Below are positions 12,621 through 24,900 of a stretch of DNA of 64,000 nt, one piece after another (position 1 is the stretch's first letter; every line of letters starts with the position of its first letter). The stretch is from Nectonema munidae (Eukaryota; Nematomorpha; Nectonematoida; Nectonematidae). The stretch is from assembly GCA_030549495.1 (NCBI GenBank), contig JAUIRK010000077.1, positions 124,001 through 188,000 on the forward strand, read 5' to 3'. A model generated the notes under the pieces. The model made no database searches and was not told the origin of the DNA. It saw only the letters and a program-made list of their open reading frames with translations. The position numbers and the translations under genes were made by a program.

Positions 12621-12944
12621 CAGTGCCCGCGCTAAAGCAAAATTTCAAGGGGGGCTGAAATGGGGCAAAGAAACACATTTGCAAAAAATTTATTTCCTAT
12701 ATTACTTTATATCCTATATTACTTTGCTGAAAAGCATGAAGTACTTCTGTATAAAAACCTATAGAAATCTCATATTATACATACACATACACCAGCATTT
12801 ATATAAGATTATTGTGTACAATTTTTGCTTATTTATTTTTCCTTTAAAAAGTGCATGGGGCAAAACCAAAAATTTTAGGGGGGGGGGCATAGATTAATAC
12901 AGGGGGGCACGTGCCCCAAAATTATATAGGTAGCGCGGGCACTG
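12621..12944. mobile_element. hAT-type MITE (324 bp)
   Basis: The two ends are perfect 14-bp terminal inverted repeats, CAGTGCCCGCGCTA at 12,621 and its reverse complement ending at 12,944. The element is flanked by a perfect 8-bp direct repeat, CACCCACT. An 8-bp duplication and a CAG-type terminus are hallmarks of the hAT superfamily. The interior is short, with GC-rich runs (eight or more G) near both ends, and encodes nothing recognisable, so this is a non-autonomous element moved by a hAT transposase supplied elsewhere. Perfect ends suggest a fairly young insertion. Confidence 0.9.
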
Positions 12945-12952
12945 CACCCACT
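12945..12952. repeat. 8-bp target-site duplication, right copy
   Basis: CACCCACT, identical to 12,613-12,620. Confidence 0.9.
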
Positions 12953-13055
12953 ATAGGTAAATTGTAAAACTTCTGTGTGAGAAAATTGTCAATCTTTAAG
13001 AGATCATACAAATGAATCATTAAAATATTGGCCTTTTTCAATTTTATTGTTAATA

Positions 13056-14720
13056 TTATCCCATACAAAAATATAAGACCACTATGCTTAGAACTTTGTC
13101 TATAGTTAGGTAGATGAAAACATCTCTTTTAATATTAGACTTAAAGGTTTCAACATGCATACAAAAATTTTTCCAAAAAATTACAAGTTTATTAAATTTG
13201 CTATTAAGAGATTGGGTGTTGAGGCATAAAATATTCATATCAGACAATTCATTAAGTTTCGAATTTAAATAAACCTTCTGTGAACTTTTTAGTTTACTGT
13301 TAGTATCAAAAAATAAATCATCTTGAAAAGAAATTTTTTTACCTTTGTTAGTCATATGTTTGAGTAATGCTTTTAACATGTAGTTCTTTCATAACATATT
13401 GGCATGTAAAACTCATTGAAGAGTGATTAATAAAATCTTCACCATTTTTGATGCAGGTATGACATTTATATTCTGTAGTATCATCTTTAATTGAACAAAC
13501 ATTAGATTTATCCGGTGAAGAACAAACCTACACGGTAGAACTTCCCAAATATATCCAAATATGTTCTTTATTTACAAATAAGAACTTGAAATTAAAAATA
13601 ATATTAAATAAATGCTTAAAATAAAAAGATACACAGATATTTAAGTAAGTTATTATTATAATATAAACAATTAAAAATAGATTAATTTTTTTTATAATTC
13701 AATATCAAATTTATAATTTATATTAGTTTGAAAATAATTCTTGTATATTTAACTTATTCTTTGAATATTTAAATTTGTTTTCATCTGTTTGGGTGTATTT
13801 GGGAAAAAATTCTCACCCGGAAAAAAAAGATTGACATTTAATAGCCTGCATCATTAAGAAAAATTGAAAATCATTCTTTTTCAGAAAAGAAAATATTTCT
13901 GGGACAACTTTGAGTACAAAAATTTTTTTTGTTTTTAATGACTTTGGAATAAAGAACTTCAAAAACATTGCCTTGATCAACGATATTTTTATAGTCTTAA
14001 TTTTACTCAGTATTAATTTAGTTAGTACGCTGTTTTCAACTTCTTGAGAAATTGCAAAAGAAATTATAGGTAGTAATACTTTTGTTCGTACTGGTTTTAG
14101 ATTCTCATCTTCTTTTATTAGATTAATATTATACGGGAAACGTAGGCTAAAAACTTTTTTTTGTCTTTTTATTAGACGTAACTTTAGCATTATTTAGAAT
14201 AGAGGATGTTTTTTGGGCTAATTCATCTATATTTAAGCTCTCTGATCTTACATATAAAAGGTTTTGCTTATTTCTTTTAGTCACATTTAATGCGTTTGCA
14301 TATGTTGAATAAGAAGGTTATTGTGTTGTAACATCTTTAATATGTTTTCTTAAGCCTTACTTTCAGTTCATTTACCTGTTCTCTGAGGTCATTTATTACT
14401 TAAAGAAGATGATGGTTTTGTAACATCTTTAATATGATTATCCAAACTTGACTTCAATGAGAAAATAACTTAATTTTTTTCTTTCATCTGTATTTACAAA
14501 TCATTTATTACTTTTAACAAATCAATAAATCATGGATTACTTTTTTCATCATTTTTAATGTCAGAATCACGACAAGCTAAGCAATGCCATTTAATTCCCT
14601 GGCTATTATATTTGTCTAGAATTTTAAACAAGGAGAGTCAAATTTTTGACAAATATAACATACCCATTTTAAGCAACTAGCACATCTAATAAGATGACCA
14701 GAACTTACATGGCAAGTTTA
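13056..14720 (-). mobile_element. LINE 5' part: ORF1-like protein with zinc-binding motifs, then start of the endonuclease
   Basis: Reading down the minus strand from 14,720 there is a cysteine-rich, PHD-like segment (SGHLIRCASCLKWVCYICQK, then WHCLACRD), a coiled-coil-like and Lys-rich middle with several frame breaks (longest frame 13,813-14,190), a second Cys/His patch (TEYKCHTCIKNGEDFINH, about 13,430-13,510) and finally the frame 13,056-13,379 whose segment NILCLNTQSLNSKFNKL matches the opening strand of LINE apurinic-type endonucleases. PHD-like ORF1 proteins are known in CR1-type LINEs. The reverse transcriptase is absent, so the 3' part has been lost or truncated here. Dead copy. Confidence 0.65.
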
Positions 14721-14805
14721 AAATTCCCATTTTTTTTCCATAGTAAAAAGTTTAAAAAAGAAGAAGAAACAGGATATTTATAAACTTTCTACTATAAATA
14801 GAAAA

Positions 14806-15230
14806 CTAAATGAAATAAAGACGCCATTTTAAATTAGATTTTACTAACAGAATCAAAAAATAAGTCATTACAAAATCAAAATTTTTACCATCATCAGTCA
14901 TTGTGATTCTTTTAACATGTTCTAGTTCCTTTGTAACATAAGACCACGCGTAACTCATTGCAATGTGGTTTAAAGAGTCCTTTCCATTTTTATTACAGAT
15001 AGCGCATTTATATTTTGAAGTATCATCTTTTTTCGAACATACAATGGATTTGTGCTGCAACGAACAAAACTTACAGACCATTTCCTTATTACATTTAGAG
15101 GAAATATTTCCAAAATATAGAAAGTTTTCACATTGGATGTGTGAAGAAAGGCCTGTATTTCAACACTTGCATCATAAAAAAACATTTTTTTGATGTAGGA
15201 AAATATTTCAACCGACACTTTTAAAACTGC
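14806..15230 (-). mobile_element. Second fragment of the same LINE ORF1 family
   Basis: The frame 14,806-15,081 carries KYKCAICNKNGKDSLNH and then MTDDGKNF, which line up with YKCHTCIKNGEDFINH and MTNKGKKI of the neighbouring fragment at 13.3-13.5 kb. Upstream (to about 15,230) a further overlapping frame continues the similarity. The two fragments are in the same orientation, so this is a separate insertion, or a tandem duplication, of related LINE sequence. Confidence 0.6.
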
Positions 15231-15719
15231 AATCTTTTTTCATTGTTTAAATTTAATCCCACTCACTCACACACTCACTCATTGTTTAAATCTTTTGAGA
15301 AAACGAACTTGAAAACGTATTCTTAATCGACCAACTCCTTAATTTTTTCATTATTGTCCTGTATCAAATTTAAGATGGATTCATTGGGTTATGGGTATAT
15401 CTTGAAACAATAAAAGAAATTTTCAGTAACAAAACTTTTGTCCTTACTGTCTTCAAATTTCCTTCTTTGGCAAAGCAGGCTTTCTGTTTTAACTGAATTT
15501 TCATGTTAAATATGTTATAATTATTAAAATTTATTCTAATTAATGTTTTGTTCCTGTCAAGTTATGGTACTAATTTATTTTGTTTGTGTTCCTAAAAATG
15601 CCATGGTAGGTATTTGCTTGAATTTTTGTTAAAATTATTTTAGCACATAGAATTTAAAGATATCTTTCTTAATATAATTTTTTATGTTCTAACAACATAA
15701 AAACAAATTTTCTTTTCAT

Positions 15720-15796
15720 GAGTAGGGTTGTCGGTTTCAATAACTCAAGGTCTTCGGGTTGATTCCGCATCAAGACTACTTTCCTTATAGTTCAAT
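15720..15796 (+). repeat. tRNA-derived SINE, partial copy
   Basis: Matches the reverse complement of the SINE copies at 17.2, 37.7 and 49.5 kb. Shared words include AATAACTCAAGGTCTT and a B-box-like GGGTTGATTCCGCATCAAG. The 5' part is degenerate and the 3' part ends in CTTATAGTTCAATA. Confidence 0.65.
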
Positions 15797-16179
15797 AAAA
15801 ATAATATTCTTAACTGGCTTATCCTCGTTTGAAATATAAAATATAGCTTTAATCTGTTATAAACAATGAGCAAATGTAAAGAATAGAAGTACCTTAAAAT
15901 TTAGTGTAATTCATTGTGTTATGACAAGAGAATAACATTAAACAGTTATTAATACAATTCACACCTCCTCTGGCAATGAGTTTTTTGAAAAGTTGGATTC
16001 TGATTGGCTCTCACCAGTTTTACATTCACACCTCTTACCAGTCAGTTTTTAAAATGACCCACTTTTCACATTCCGTCATTCAGCTTTTAATTGCTTCACT
16101 TACAACATTACTTTTTACCAAGTACAACTCGAAGAATGTCATGATGTTGAAATCGTAGACTGTTGCTGCAAAGTCGCGT

Positions 16180-16530
16180 ACCAGGAGAGAGGGTCCAATA
16201 GCTGTGTCAAGTGTCTTCGGTGTGTCCACTCGAACCAAGAATGATATAGGAGGCTGGCACCATCGTATCAACTACAAGTCATCAAACAATTTGAACATCT
16301 ACAAGTGGTTCTAGTTGCTGCATGCAGAGGCCAAACTTGTCAATTTGCAAGCGATTATGACAAGCTGTCAAGATAACAGAAGTAGTCGACCAATCTCATT
16401 CAAGTCAGCATCTTCAGGTTGTAGCAGTGATATAGCTACAGAGAAATTACATTCGGTCATCTATTTGGAGCCTGCAGTAGACTTGTCAACCCAGTCGAGC
16501 AGTAAAGAAGAACAAAGAAAATTGTGATTG
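16180..16530 (+). mobile_element. MULE-type (Mutator-like) transposase C-terminal remnant
   Basis: Reading through from about 16,205, the segment VSTRTKNDIGGWHHRIN followed by NLNIYKW and LLHAEAKLVNLQA matches the R-T-N-N-D-x-E-G-W-H-x-R block found after the catalytic domain of animal MULE transposases that often carry a FLYWCH domain. The block is interrupted by one in-frame stop, and the rest continues in the frame 16,315-16,527, which ends with a stop. The region is clearly more GC-rich than its surroundings. The catalytic part upstream is missing. Confidence 0.6.
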
Positions 16531-17204
16531 TGTCATGTAGTACTCCTAGTTTATCGAGTGTGCTATTAGTGTGTAAGTTAAAGTGTTATTTTATTACTGT
16601 AAACATGAATAATACTTGAATAAAATAAATTATAATGAATTTATATTGAAAGTTTTACTGACGCTCGAGTTTGCACGACGTTTGAGTTGGTTTACGCTAG
16701 CTTAGTAATTTGTGTTGGTGGGATTCTATTCTTGTACTTATGGAGCATAAATATGTCTCAGAATCAATCAAGCGTTTGACAATAGATTTTGTAGCATAAT
16801 TTAATTAATGGTTTTTTATTAGTTAAATTTTCGAAAAATATTTTGAAGAAAATTTACAAATTATTGTAGCGTTTGATATGAGAAGCAATTTATAGCAGAA
16901 ATAGATGAGACAATTTTAGTAGGAAATACAAATAGGTTCTACGGTGGAATATAAGAATTCTTTTCTTGTATTTGCGTGATCGAAATGCCTAACCACTATA
17001 CAATGACCTTTGCCAATAAATTTTGCTTGGTACTCCAAGGTAAAATTGTTGTCATTAAATCCTTAATGCCACGATAGTTAAAGGGAAAATGAAAATAAAC
17101 AATTAATAGCTTAAAGTTTGTGCCAGCTTCAAATTATTTGGAGCTGGTAAGCCCTTCTTCTACCCTAACAACACCCTTAATAATTTCAGTCTGCAACAGA
17201 GTAA

Positions 17205-17348
17205 TGGTAATGGTACCGTATACTGTGTTTTCATCGAAAAGGCACAATTGCGCCGCTTGTATCGAACTATGAGGAAAGCAAGCTTGGTGTAGGATCGAAC
17301 CCAAGACCTTGAGTTATCGAATCCAGCATCTAACCAACCACTCACACC
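17205..17348 (-). repeat. tRNA-derived SINE
   Basis: About 140 bp, nearly the same as copies at 37,692-37,830 and 49,523-49,662. Read on the minus strand it has a tRNA-like head: TTGGTTAGATGCTGG (A-box region), a loop with GATTCGATAACTC, and GGGTTCGATCC (B-box region), followed by a body ending in GTGCCTTTTCGATGAAAACA. These are the internal RNA polymerase III promoter parts of a SINE; acceptor pairing of a real tRNA is absent. Confidence 0.8.
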
Positions 17349-17884
17349 TTTTAATTCTTTGTTTTTATTTTCCCCTTTATAATCATAGCTTTAACGTCTT
17401 TATCACGACAAAATGTCATATTTGAGGTCATTTTTGGTGGCTGAATCAAATATATATATTACACAATCAGGGACGATATCAGACCTTAAGCTAAAAGGGA
17501 GTGAAAAATATTTAAGGGGTCCGGCTCTCCTAAATGTAAGGGACCACGATTTTGTTTGTAAAACGTAAAACGTAGAATTTATTGAAAAACGACTAATAAG
17601 TCCAACGTTATCCCTTGATGTCCACTCTAGATAGTGTGATGCTTGCTTTTGCCACACTCTTGGTAGTGTAAGCTGAATAGTAGAATATGGGATCTTTGTT
17701 GTTGACTTGTTTGCAGTTAGAAAAAACTGAGAAAATATGCTCGACTATTTTCATTTTTATATTTGACTTTTGTCAAATCGAATATCAGATCTAGAGATTC
17801 TCAGATTTTTGATACAATACCGTTGCATTTTGTTAAAAATAATTAATTTATTTTTTTTACAATTAATTACAGAATTGGTTAGTT

Positions 17885-18108
17885 GAAATTAATTACAGTT
17901 TGGAGATAAGGTGGCTAGGCCATGTTTTAAGAAAGGGGGATAATGAGCCAATAAAACAAGTCTGGAATTTTGAAGTTAAAGCCAAACGAAATAAAGGGCG
18001 TCCGCAGTTAAGTTGGAGAGAAAAGACGATGAAGGATCTTAAACAGATAGGGCTGAAGGTGGAAGATGCTTTTGACTGAAAGAAGTAGAAACTTCTGACC
18101 TAAATAAA

Positions 18109-18135
<27 letters not shown>
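17885..18135 (+). mobile_element. 5'-truncated LINE, extreme C-terminus and simple-repeat tail
   Basis: From about 17,897 one frame reads EIRWLGHVLRKGDNEP, then NKGRPQLSWREKTMKDL and GLKVEDAFD, the standard closing sequence of RTE/CR1-like LINE polyproteins. A stop follows, then a tail of (TGAT)n from about 18,108 to 18,135. A short microsatellite tail is typical of RTE-like LINEs. The copy is cut off at its 5' side. Confidence 0.75.
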
Positions 18136-18139
<4 letters not shown>

Positions 18140-18968
18140 AGTGCAATTTGTGATTTAAATAAAATTCACACTTTAATCTAATCGGATTTTTAGCTTTCCT
18201 ACTTTACTCAATATATCTTTTTCTCAAGCCTGCAGTTGTGATATAATTAGCATTTTTCAGCCTTTTGTGTAATGTTATCACAGTTTTGAATCATTTCTGA
18301 AAAGGGTTGTCACCAATTCTTGGGTTTTAAATGTATATTTTTTAAATTTGTTAATATCAGATACAACAGATGTACAAGAGTCTATTACGCGGCATAAATT
18401 TGTTGACAACTTGCTATTTTTTTAATATCTCTCAAATACTACAGATAAATATTTATTAAATTATTTTGGTCAGAGAACATGATATATTTTTAAGTATTTT
18501 CTTTTTAAAAATGTCCGGTCTTTTGACGAGCTTTCTATTCCTCTAAATTTATCCTATCTCTGTCATCAATTTATGTTGCACAATGTAGTTGTCGGTAATT
18601 ACCTTTACTGAAAATGTTCTATAGAAATGATTTTCTATCAGTGTTTCCTTTGAGACTTTGAGAACCACTGCTATAAAATGAAATAATCTACTTTTTAATT
18701 GGTTTGTGAATTCGACGATAGATAAGAGCCGTTTCAAAACTGTCAAAAACGTGCTCTTCGATTGTTGTATTATGAAATTTCTACCAAATCTAGATGACTT
18801 TTTCAAAAAATGAATTATTAAAAAAGCTGCCTTGTCAATTAAAAGTTGACTTTTGTTGAGCTATGATAACTTGAACTTCTTTTACACAAACTCTATAAAA
18901 TATTACTATTGCGATTGGCTTATAAGTAATCAAATTGTAAAATTTGAATCCATTTTATAGACCTGAAT
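18140..18968. other. 5' flank of the F-box/LRR gene
   Basis: AT-rich, without recognisable coding or repeat content. A splice-acceptor-like CCATTTTATAG ends eight bases before the ATG, so the true promoter may be separated from the coding start by a 5'UTR intron. Confidence 0.35.
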
Positions 18969-21900
18969 ATGACTTTCCGAGAAGAGGATCAAGAAGCAGT
19001 TGATCCTTTATCTTTGCTTCCTCTTGAAGTTGTTGTTCAAATTCTCTCCCACTTTACACTGGAGGAACTTTGCTCCAACATTTCCCTCGTTTGCAAACGC
19101 TGGTATGAGCATTGCCAAAATCCAATCTTCTGGAATAAAATTTGTTTGGCAGAGTGCAATGATTTATCTCTGGACAAATTGACCGCTCTCCTTTCACGCG
19201 CTTCAAATCTCCTTCATCTGGATTTGTCTGAACGAGTAATTCTTGCCACTTTTTATGCACACGTAGATGAAGAGTGAATTTTGTAAAATTTTCTCCCGAA
19301 GAACCTCACACTATTTCGTGACGGCTTATTTTACCTTTTTCTAGAATTAATCTCAGCATACATCTCTTAATCACATATCAAGAGTTTCTGTAGGTAGCCT
19401 GGTTTTAGAGTTTGTTTATCACCAAAATACATGCTTTATACCCGGATATAAATAGGTTTGGTCAAAACAAACTAAATTATTCACAAAATGCGAGAATGAA
19501 GTCATTGCCTAATGTTAAAATAAGTTGAAGTATTTCTGAAAAATTTTGAGCTCATTAAAGACTTTGTTATAATCATTTGAATTAAAATCAAGTTAAAACG
19601 AAGTTAGTTTTATGGAGGAAATATAGAGTTTTATAGAAAGTTTGACCGCGATAAAATGAAATTCTTTGTGTCATATGTAATTGTTCGGTTCATTGAATGT
19701 CTTCTTTGGATTTATGTTTGACATGAACACTTTAACATTTGAATATGAAGAAAACCCCAAATGAGTGATAAGTCTTTATCAATTTTTTGAGATGCAAATA
19801 TTTTTTTTATAATTTCATGCTCATCAATTTTCAGCACCTCCGATTATTTTCTATTAAATCATTTTTAAATTTGAAATATTGCATTTGCTTTTAAAAAGAC
19901 TTTTACTTCGAATATTTTAACATAGGCCCAAAAATAGACAGTGCATCTTCATTGAAAAATCTTTTTGTCAAGTTTTACTTTTTTCATAAATTCACTATTT
20001 AAAGTATTTCCGTCTACAATTTTGTGCAGGTAAAAAATAATAAAACACCTCATTCAATAAGCTACCACTTTTTATAAATATTTAAAAAAAAACTCTTATA
20101 TCCTATTCCCTGCATCTCCTAATGTATTCTGGCTTGATTCAAAAAATTAAGTAGTTTTGAAAGATCCAACTCAGTTAGCACATTTAGTATATTCTTTCAA
20201 CAGTATGAAAGCCCATTACTATCAGAGACAAGTGCCATACACGTTGTGACTATTTTAAAATTAAATTTGAATCAAAAGATTTTTTATAGTTCAAGCTGCT
20301 GGCCAAAATTTGTTTTGTTTAGCGCTTTTATATTTATGAAGTCAAGTTTTTACCCTTGAAGAAAACTGCTCTCTATTGACAACATTTTCCTTACTCAAGT
20401 ATATTTTAAAGTGTGGTTCTTTAAAATCAGAAAACTTAGTTTCTAAGAGAGATCCAGCGTTTGTGGGAAAAGAGTGGAAGGAAATTCTATTCTTAGTGTA
20501 TTTTGCAATAAGTGCGTACAAAGTAGGTGCTCTAAGATACGAAGCTTAAACAATTTTAAATGTAGTTGTTGTTGTTGTGATTATAAGACAGTAGAGAGGG
20601 TAAATGAAAAAGTTGTAGTAGAAGGTGTTGAATTGAAAGAAGTTAATCAATTTTGTTATTTAGGAGAGATTTTAGATAGGGTAGATTTCAGCAGAGCATA
20701 GAATAAGGCTGCTTGGAATAAATTTCGATCTTTAAGCCGTATTTTGTTTAGTAGTTCTTTCTCTCTATATTTAAGAGGTATATAAAAGCTGTATTCAATG
20801 AAACAGAAATGAAAATGCTCAGAATTATGTGTAATTTTAGTTTAAAATCCTGAATAAGAAATGACAAAATAAGAATTTTATGTCAAGTAAATGAGATAAA
20901 TAATATTTTGGAAAAGCAAGGACTAAGATGGTTTGAGCATATAAATAGGAGATCAAAAGGAGAGTTTATCAAAAAGGCTTGTGAATTACAAAATTTGGGT
21001 AAGCATGAGTGTAGACTAAAATTAACCTGGTTGAGAAAGTTATGAGAAAAAGAAATTTAAAATTTGGCAAAGGAGTAGCCGTAAAACCGATTATTATTAT
21101 TATTATTACTATATGAGAACTGCGCTTTTGTTTTTCCTATTATTTAGTGTATGTGTGTATCATGTATATAGGAGAGAGCCTAAAGGAATTCCTATATTCA
21201 TGTATATAGCATGATTGATTAGTAACATGGGTGGGCGTGTATATAGGAAAATTACAAATTGATATTGTTAATTGACATTTATTTTGCTAATTAAATTTTT
21301 TTACTTCTACTTCATTTCGATTGAATACACACAAAATTGTGATATATCCGATTGTTTTGCTCTTTCATCTTATCTCTAATTCATGGTTAAACTCATCTAA
21401 TATCAAAAAATTTATCATAAAATAAAATATGTTAGTTCTGTATCATTAGTCCTAATTCTGTTAATTAGATAAAATAGTTTGTTTTTGTTGCTTTAAAAAT
21501 TAAGTTATGTAAAAGACCATTTCTCAAAATTAAAAAACCATAATCCGTTTGCGCTTCATTTCCCATTTCCTATATGACGACCTCAATCAGAAATTTCTGG
21601 TTAAAACGCTGTTAAATTGGCTCTTTTCACAAGTATTGATGTCCTGTTTCACTTTTTTAAATGTAAGTTTCTTTTAGCCGTCTTTGTCTTGCGATGAATT
21701 GTTCCAATTTCACTCCAGTCTTTCTAATCTTCGATACATTGATGTCAGCTTCTGTCCCTTATTTGATGACAAAGCTATAGAAAGTATTTTATCTCTCTCT
21801 CTCTCTCTCACATCTTTTGCTTATTTTCCTTGACATGTGTCATCAACTCTCTGAGGGGAATGGGATCGGATAAGATTAGGTATTTGACTTTTCGGAATAT

Positions 21901-24900
21901 TTTTAATTTATCTAAGAACTGAATCCTAAAATTTTACGAATCTGCTGATACGATGATATGAAAGATCTGAATAAGAATGCGGCACTTTTTCATTTGTTGG
22001 AACAAATTTCTAAATGACCTGAGCGAGAATTTAAGAATTAACTTCATCTTTCACACGGAGAAAATAAGAACCTAGAACCCTTACTTTAAGCCTTAGAATC
22101 GAGATCCAATCTATGTCATCTCTGGCAAAAGCGGATCGCTATATTGCTATATTTGTCCAGTTAGGTAAAATTATTCTTCCTTTCAAGGCAATACCAACAA
22201 CAGTAAAAACATAATAAAGTAAAATTTGCTTTAACAATCATCTTTATTTAAAACTCACGTGTTTATAATGACTAGTTTTAATTCCTTCCAATTAATCCTG
22301 TCCCAACTTAATCTTGAGTAAGCGAACACTTTTGATGGTTCACAAACTATAAACTATCTAGACCTTGAAGACATGGGGGGGGGGGGGGTGTTGCTGACCA
22401 ATTCTAGGAAGATTAGTTTCTTCAAATTTTGAAATAAATAATAAAGGATTTGAATTCAATACGCCATTACGTTTGCTTAAAAAGTTGCAGGGGTCTCCAA
22501 ACTGGGATAAATTACCTGAATTTGGGTAAAAATAGAATTTTTGCGCGTAATTAGCACTTATTATACATATATGGTACTCTGGCATTTGGCCGAATAGATC
22601 ATTTGTCATGAAAGTTCTAGTCTTTTCAAAAATATTAAAATTCATTAATTTGTATCATCTAAGTTTTACTTGTTGTCTACCAATGTTCTCATATAAAAAG
22701 AGAAAATATAATTTTCAGAATTTAAATAAATAGCTAAAAAGTTTTTAAGGACTTTTTAAATCTTATTAATGTTAGATTTCCTTGTTTAATCTTTATTGTT
22801 GCTTTGTTATAATTTTTTCATGTATGATTTTATTTTTTTTAAATTATAAAAATTTTTTTTACGAGAATAAAAAATGTTTTTTTATAAAAAATAACAATGA
22901 TTCAATAATGTTGAAAAGAAATGATGAATTTTGTTTTGATAAAATTCTAAACCTAACCTCGTGATATTTAAAGTTTATCACAAAAGAATAAATATATTTT
23001 AAGTTTTGTAAAAAATCATTTATTTACCTGACTAAATAAAATTGTTCAAAAATATGTTCAATATAAAAATTTTACCTAAAATCATTAATATTAAAAAATA
23101 TTTATATCATCAAAAATGACTTCTTGTTTTTATCATGGAGGAACAAATAGAGAAGTGTGCTGCTTTGTCTTCTGCCGAGTATAACAATGTGATTAACGTT
23201 CTGAAAACAGGAGAACTTGCAGAGTCGCTCTAAAGAGAAGATTATTATTATATCTTCAAAAAATTTCAGATTGTTTCTTATGATGAAACACTAAACGTTA
23301 AAAAAAAAAAATATTATTTTTTTTTTAATTAAATAGTTATTGATATTTTTTTGTGTCGCTCTTGGGGTGTTGGCTGGGGGTGGGGTTTGAATTATATTTA
23401 AATTGACTTTCCTAAGCAATATGACATTATTTTAAATTTTTTCATAATATATTTTATATATAGTGTTGGGTGTTTTGTTGAAAAACGATGAAGAAATGAG
23501 ACAGCATTTTGAGTTGTCAAATGAATGTCTGTAAGAAATATAAATAAACAAAGAGTTGTTATTTATTTAAACATGAAAGAAAGGATGATTGGTATTTATG
23601 GCTTTATATTGCAACATATGGAATACACGCCCCAGGAATAAAGACAGCAAAAAATGTAATTAATATATTTATTTTTTATCTTTTATTTTATATTTTCCCC
23701 CCTCTTCTTCCTCCTAATTGAGATGCCGGGGGTTTTTGGAGTGCCTTTCTCATTGAACTACCCCCTTTCTATATGGACGCAGAAGAAGTTTCATATTATG
23801 AAGCCTATACATATTATTGTATAGGTATGTTCAGTAAATTCTTTGCAATGGTGGGGGAATTTTATTGGATGTTTAGATGCGTAGATAATAATCGCTATCC
23901 ATAGAGGCCATTGAAGAACGTAAAGTAATGGAAAGAAAGAGCTGCAGGACAGATAACTGCTCTAAAAGCAAAATGATAAAAAATCAAAGATGCAGGAAAT
24001 GAGTTATATAACATTGATAAGAGATTGCAGAACTAGAGAAATTGAAGAGATAGTATTTCAAATTGTTATTTCATTTTGTTCATATTCACATACACTAACA
24101 ATATAGTAGTGATTTTCAGTAATACCTTTCAACTTTTGCAATGACATGCTGATTTTTCAGGATTTTACAATTATCACATTATTTTTAAGGTAACATATTA
24201 TACAGTTCAACGTATTCTGCCTCTAACGGATTTTTAAATTATTTTTGGATACTCTTTTAATACGCATTTTTGTCTACTCAGAGGTTATGATAAAGAAAAC
24301 ACTGCTGATACACTAAGTCTTTGCATAGACAAAAAAGCGTAGTAAACATTTAGAATGAAATATAAATGACACCAAACTGATTTCTGGGTATTTACCTTTT
24401 AAGCTTTTATTTTAAAAGTGATTTTTTTAGAGTTTTTTTTTAAATTTTTTTTGAAACTTTAAGAGAAAACTGTATAACCTGAAAGTCTTTAATTTTTTAT
24501 TATCACCTCTCTCTTTGACAATTGCAATACGTAAAAATACATAATTGTTATTCAATTAAAACTTAATTGGTAATTTCAATTCTTTAAAACACAATAGTAT
24601 AATATTTAATCATGTGTAATATCATCCTTTCAAAACATCCTTTATCTTTACCTTATGTGAGCATGGCTAGTATAAATCTGCGTCAAATTGAAATGTAAAA
24701 CCGTGCATATTTAAGTTCTAATCAACGCGTGTCCCCATCTTACACATTTCAAGGCACAGTCCTGTCACGCTTTGAGCACACATGGCATTTCTCTAATCAG
24801 ACACTTTGCCCATATCCAATGCCTAAATCTTTCCTTGAATTATCAATTTAATGATTCCTGCCTCATGGCTTTCGAGACATTTTTGCCACAGCTAGAAAGC

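Noticed and set aside
17205-17348. tRNA gene candidate because of A- and B-box-like words
   Set aside because: Acceptor stem and other arms do not pair, and the same sequence recurs with a common body, so it is a SINE.
21784-21830. Reading exon 2 of the F-box gene on through the CT run to the next stop
   Set aside because: The donor at 21,784 and acceptor at 24,716 give a correct phase and restore an LRR across the junction.
23135-23300. Short plus-strand frame starting MEEQIEKCAALSSAEYNN, reminiscent of short frames found in some transposon proteins
   Set aside because: Only about 32 codons before a stop, no neighbouring element parts; cannot be supported.
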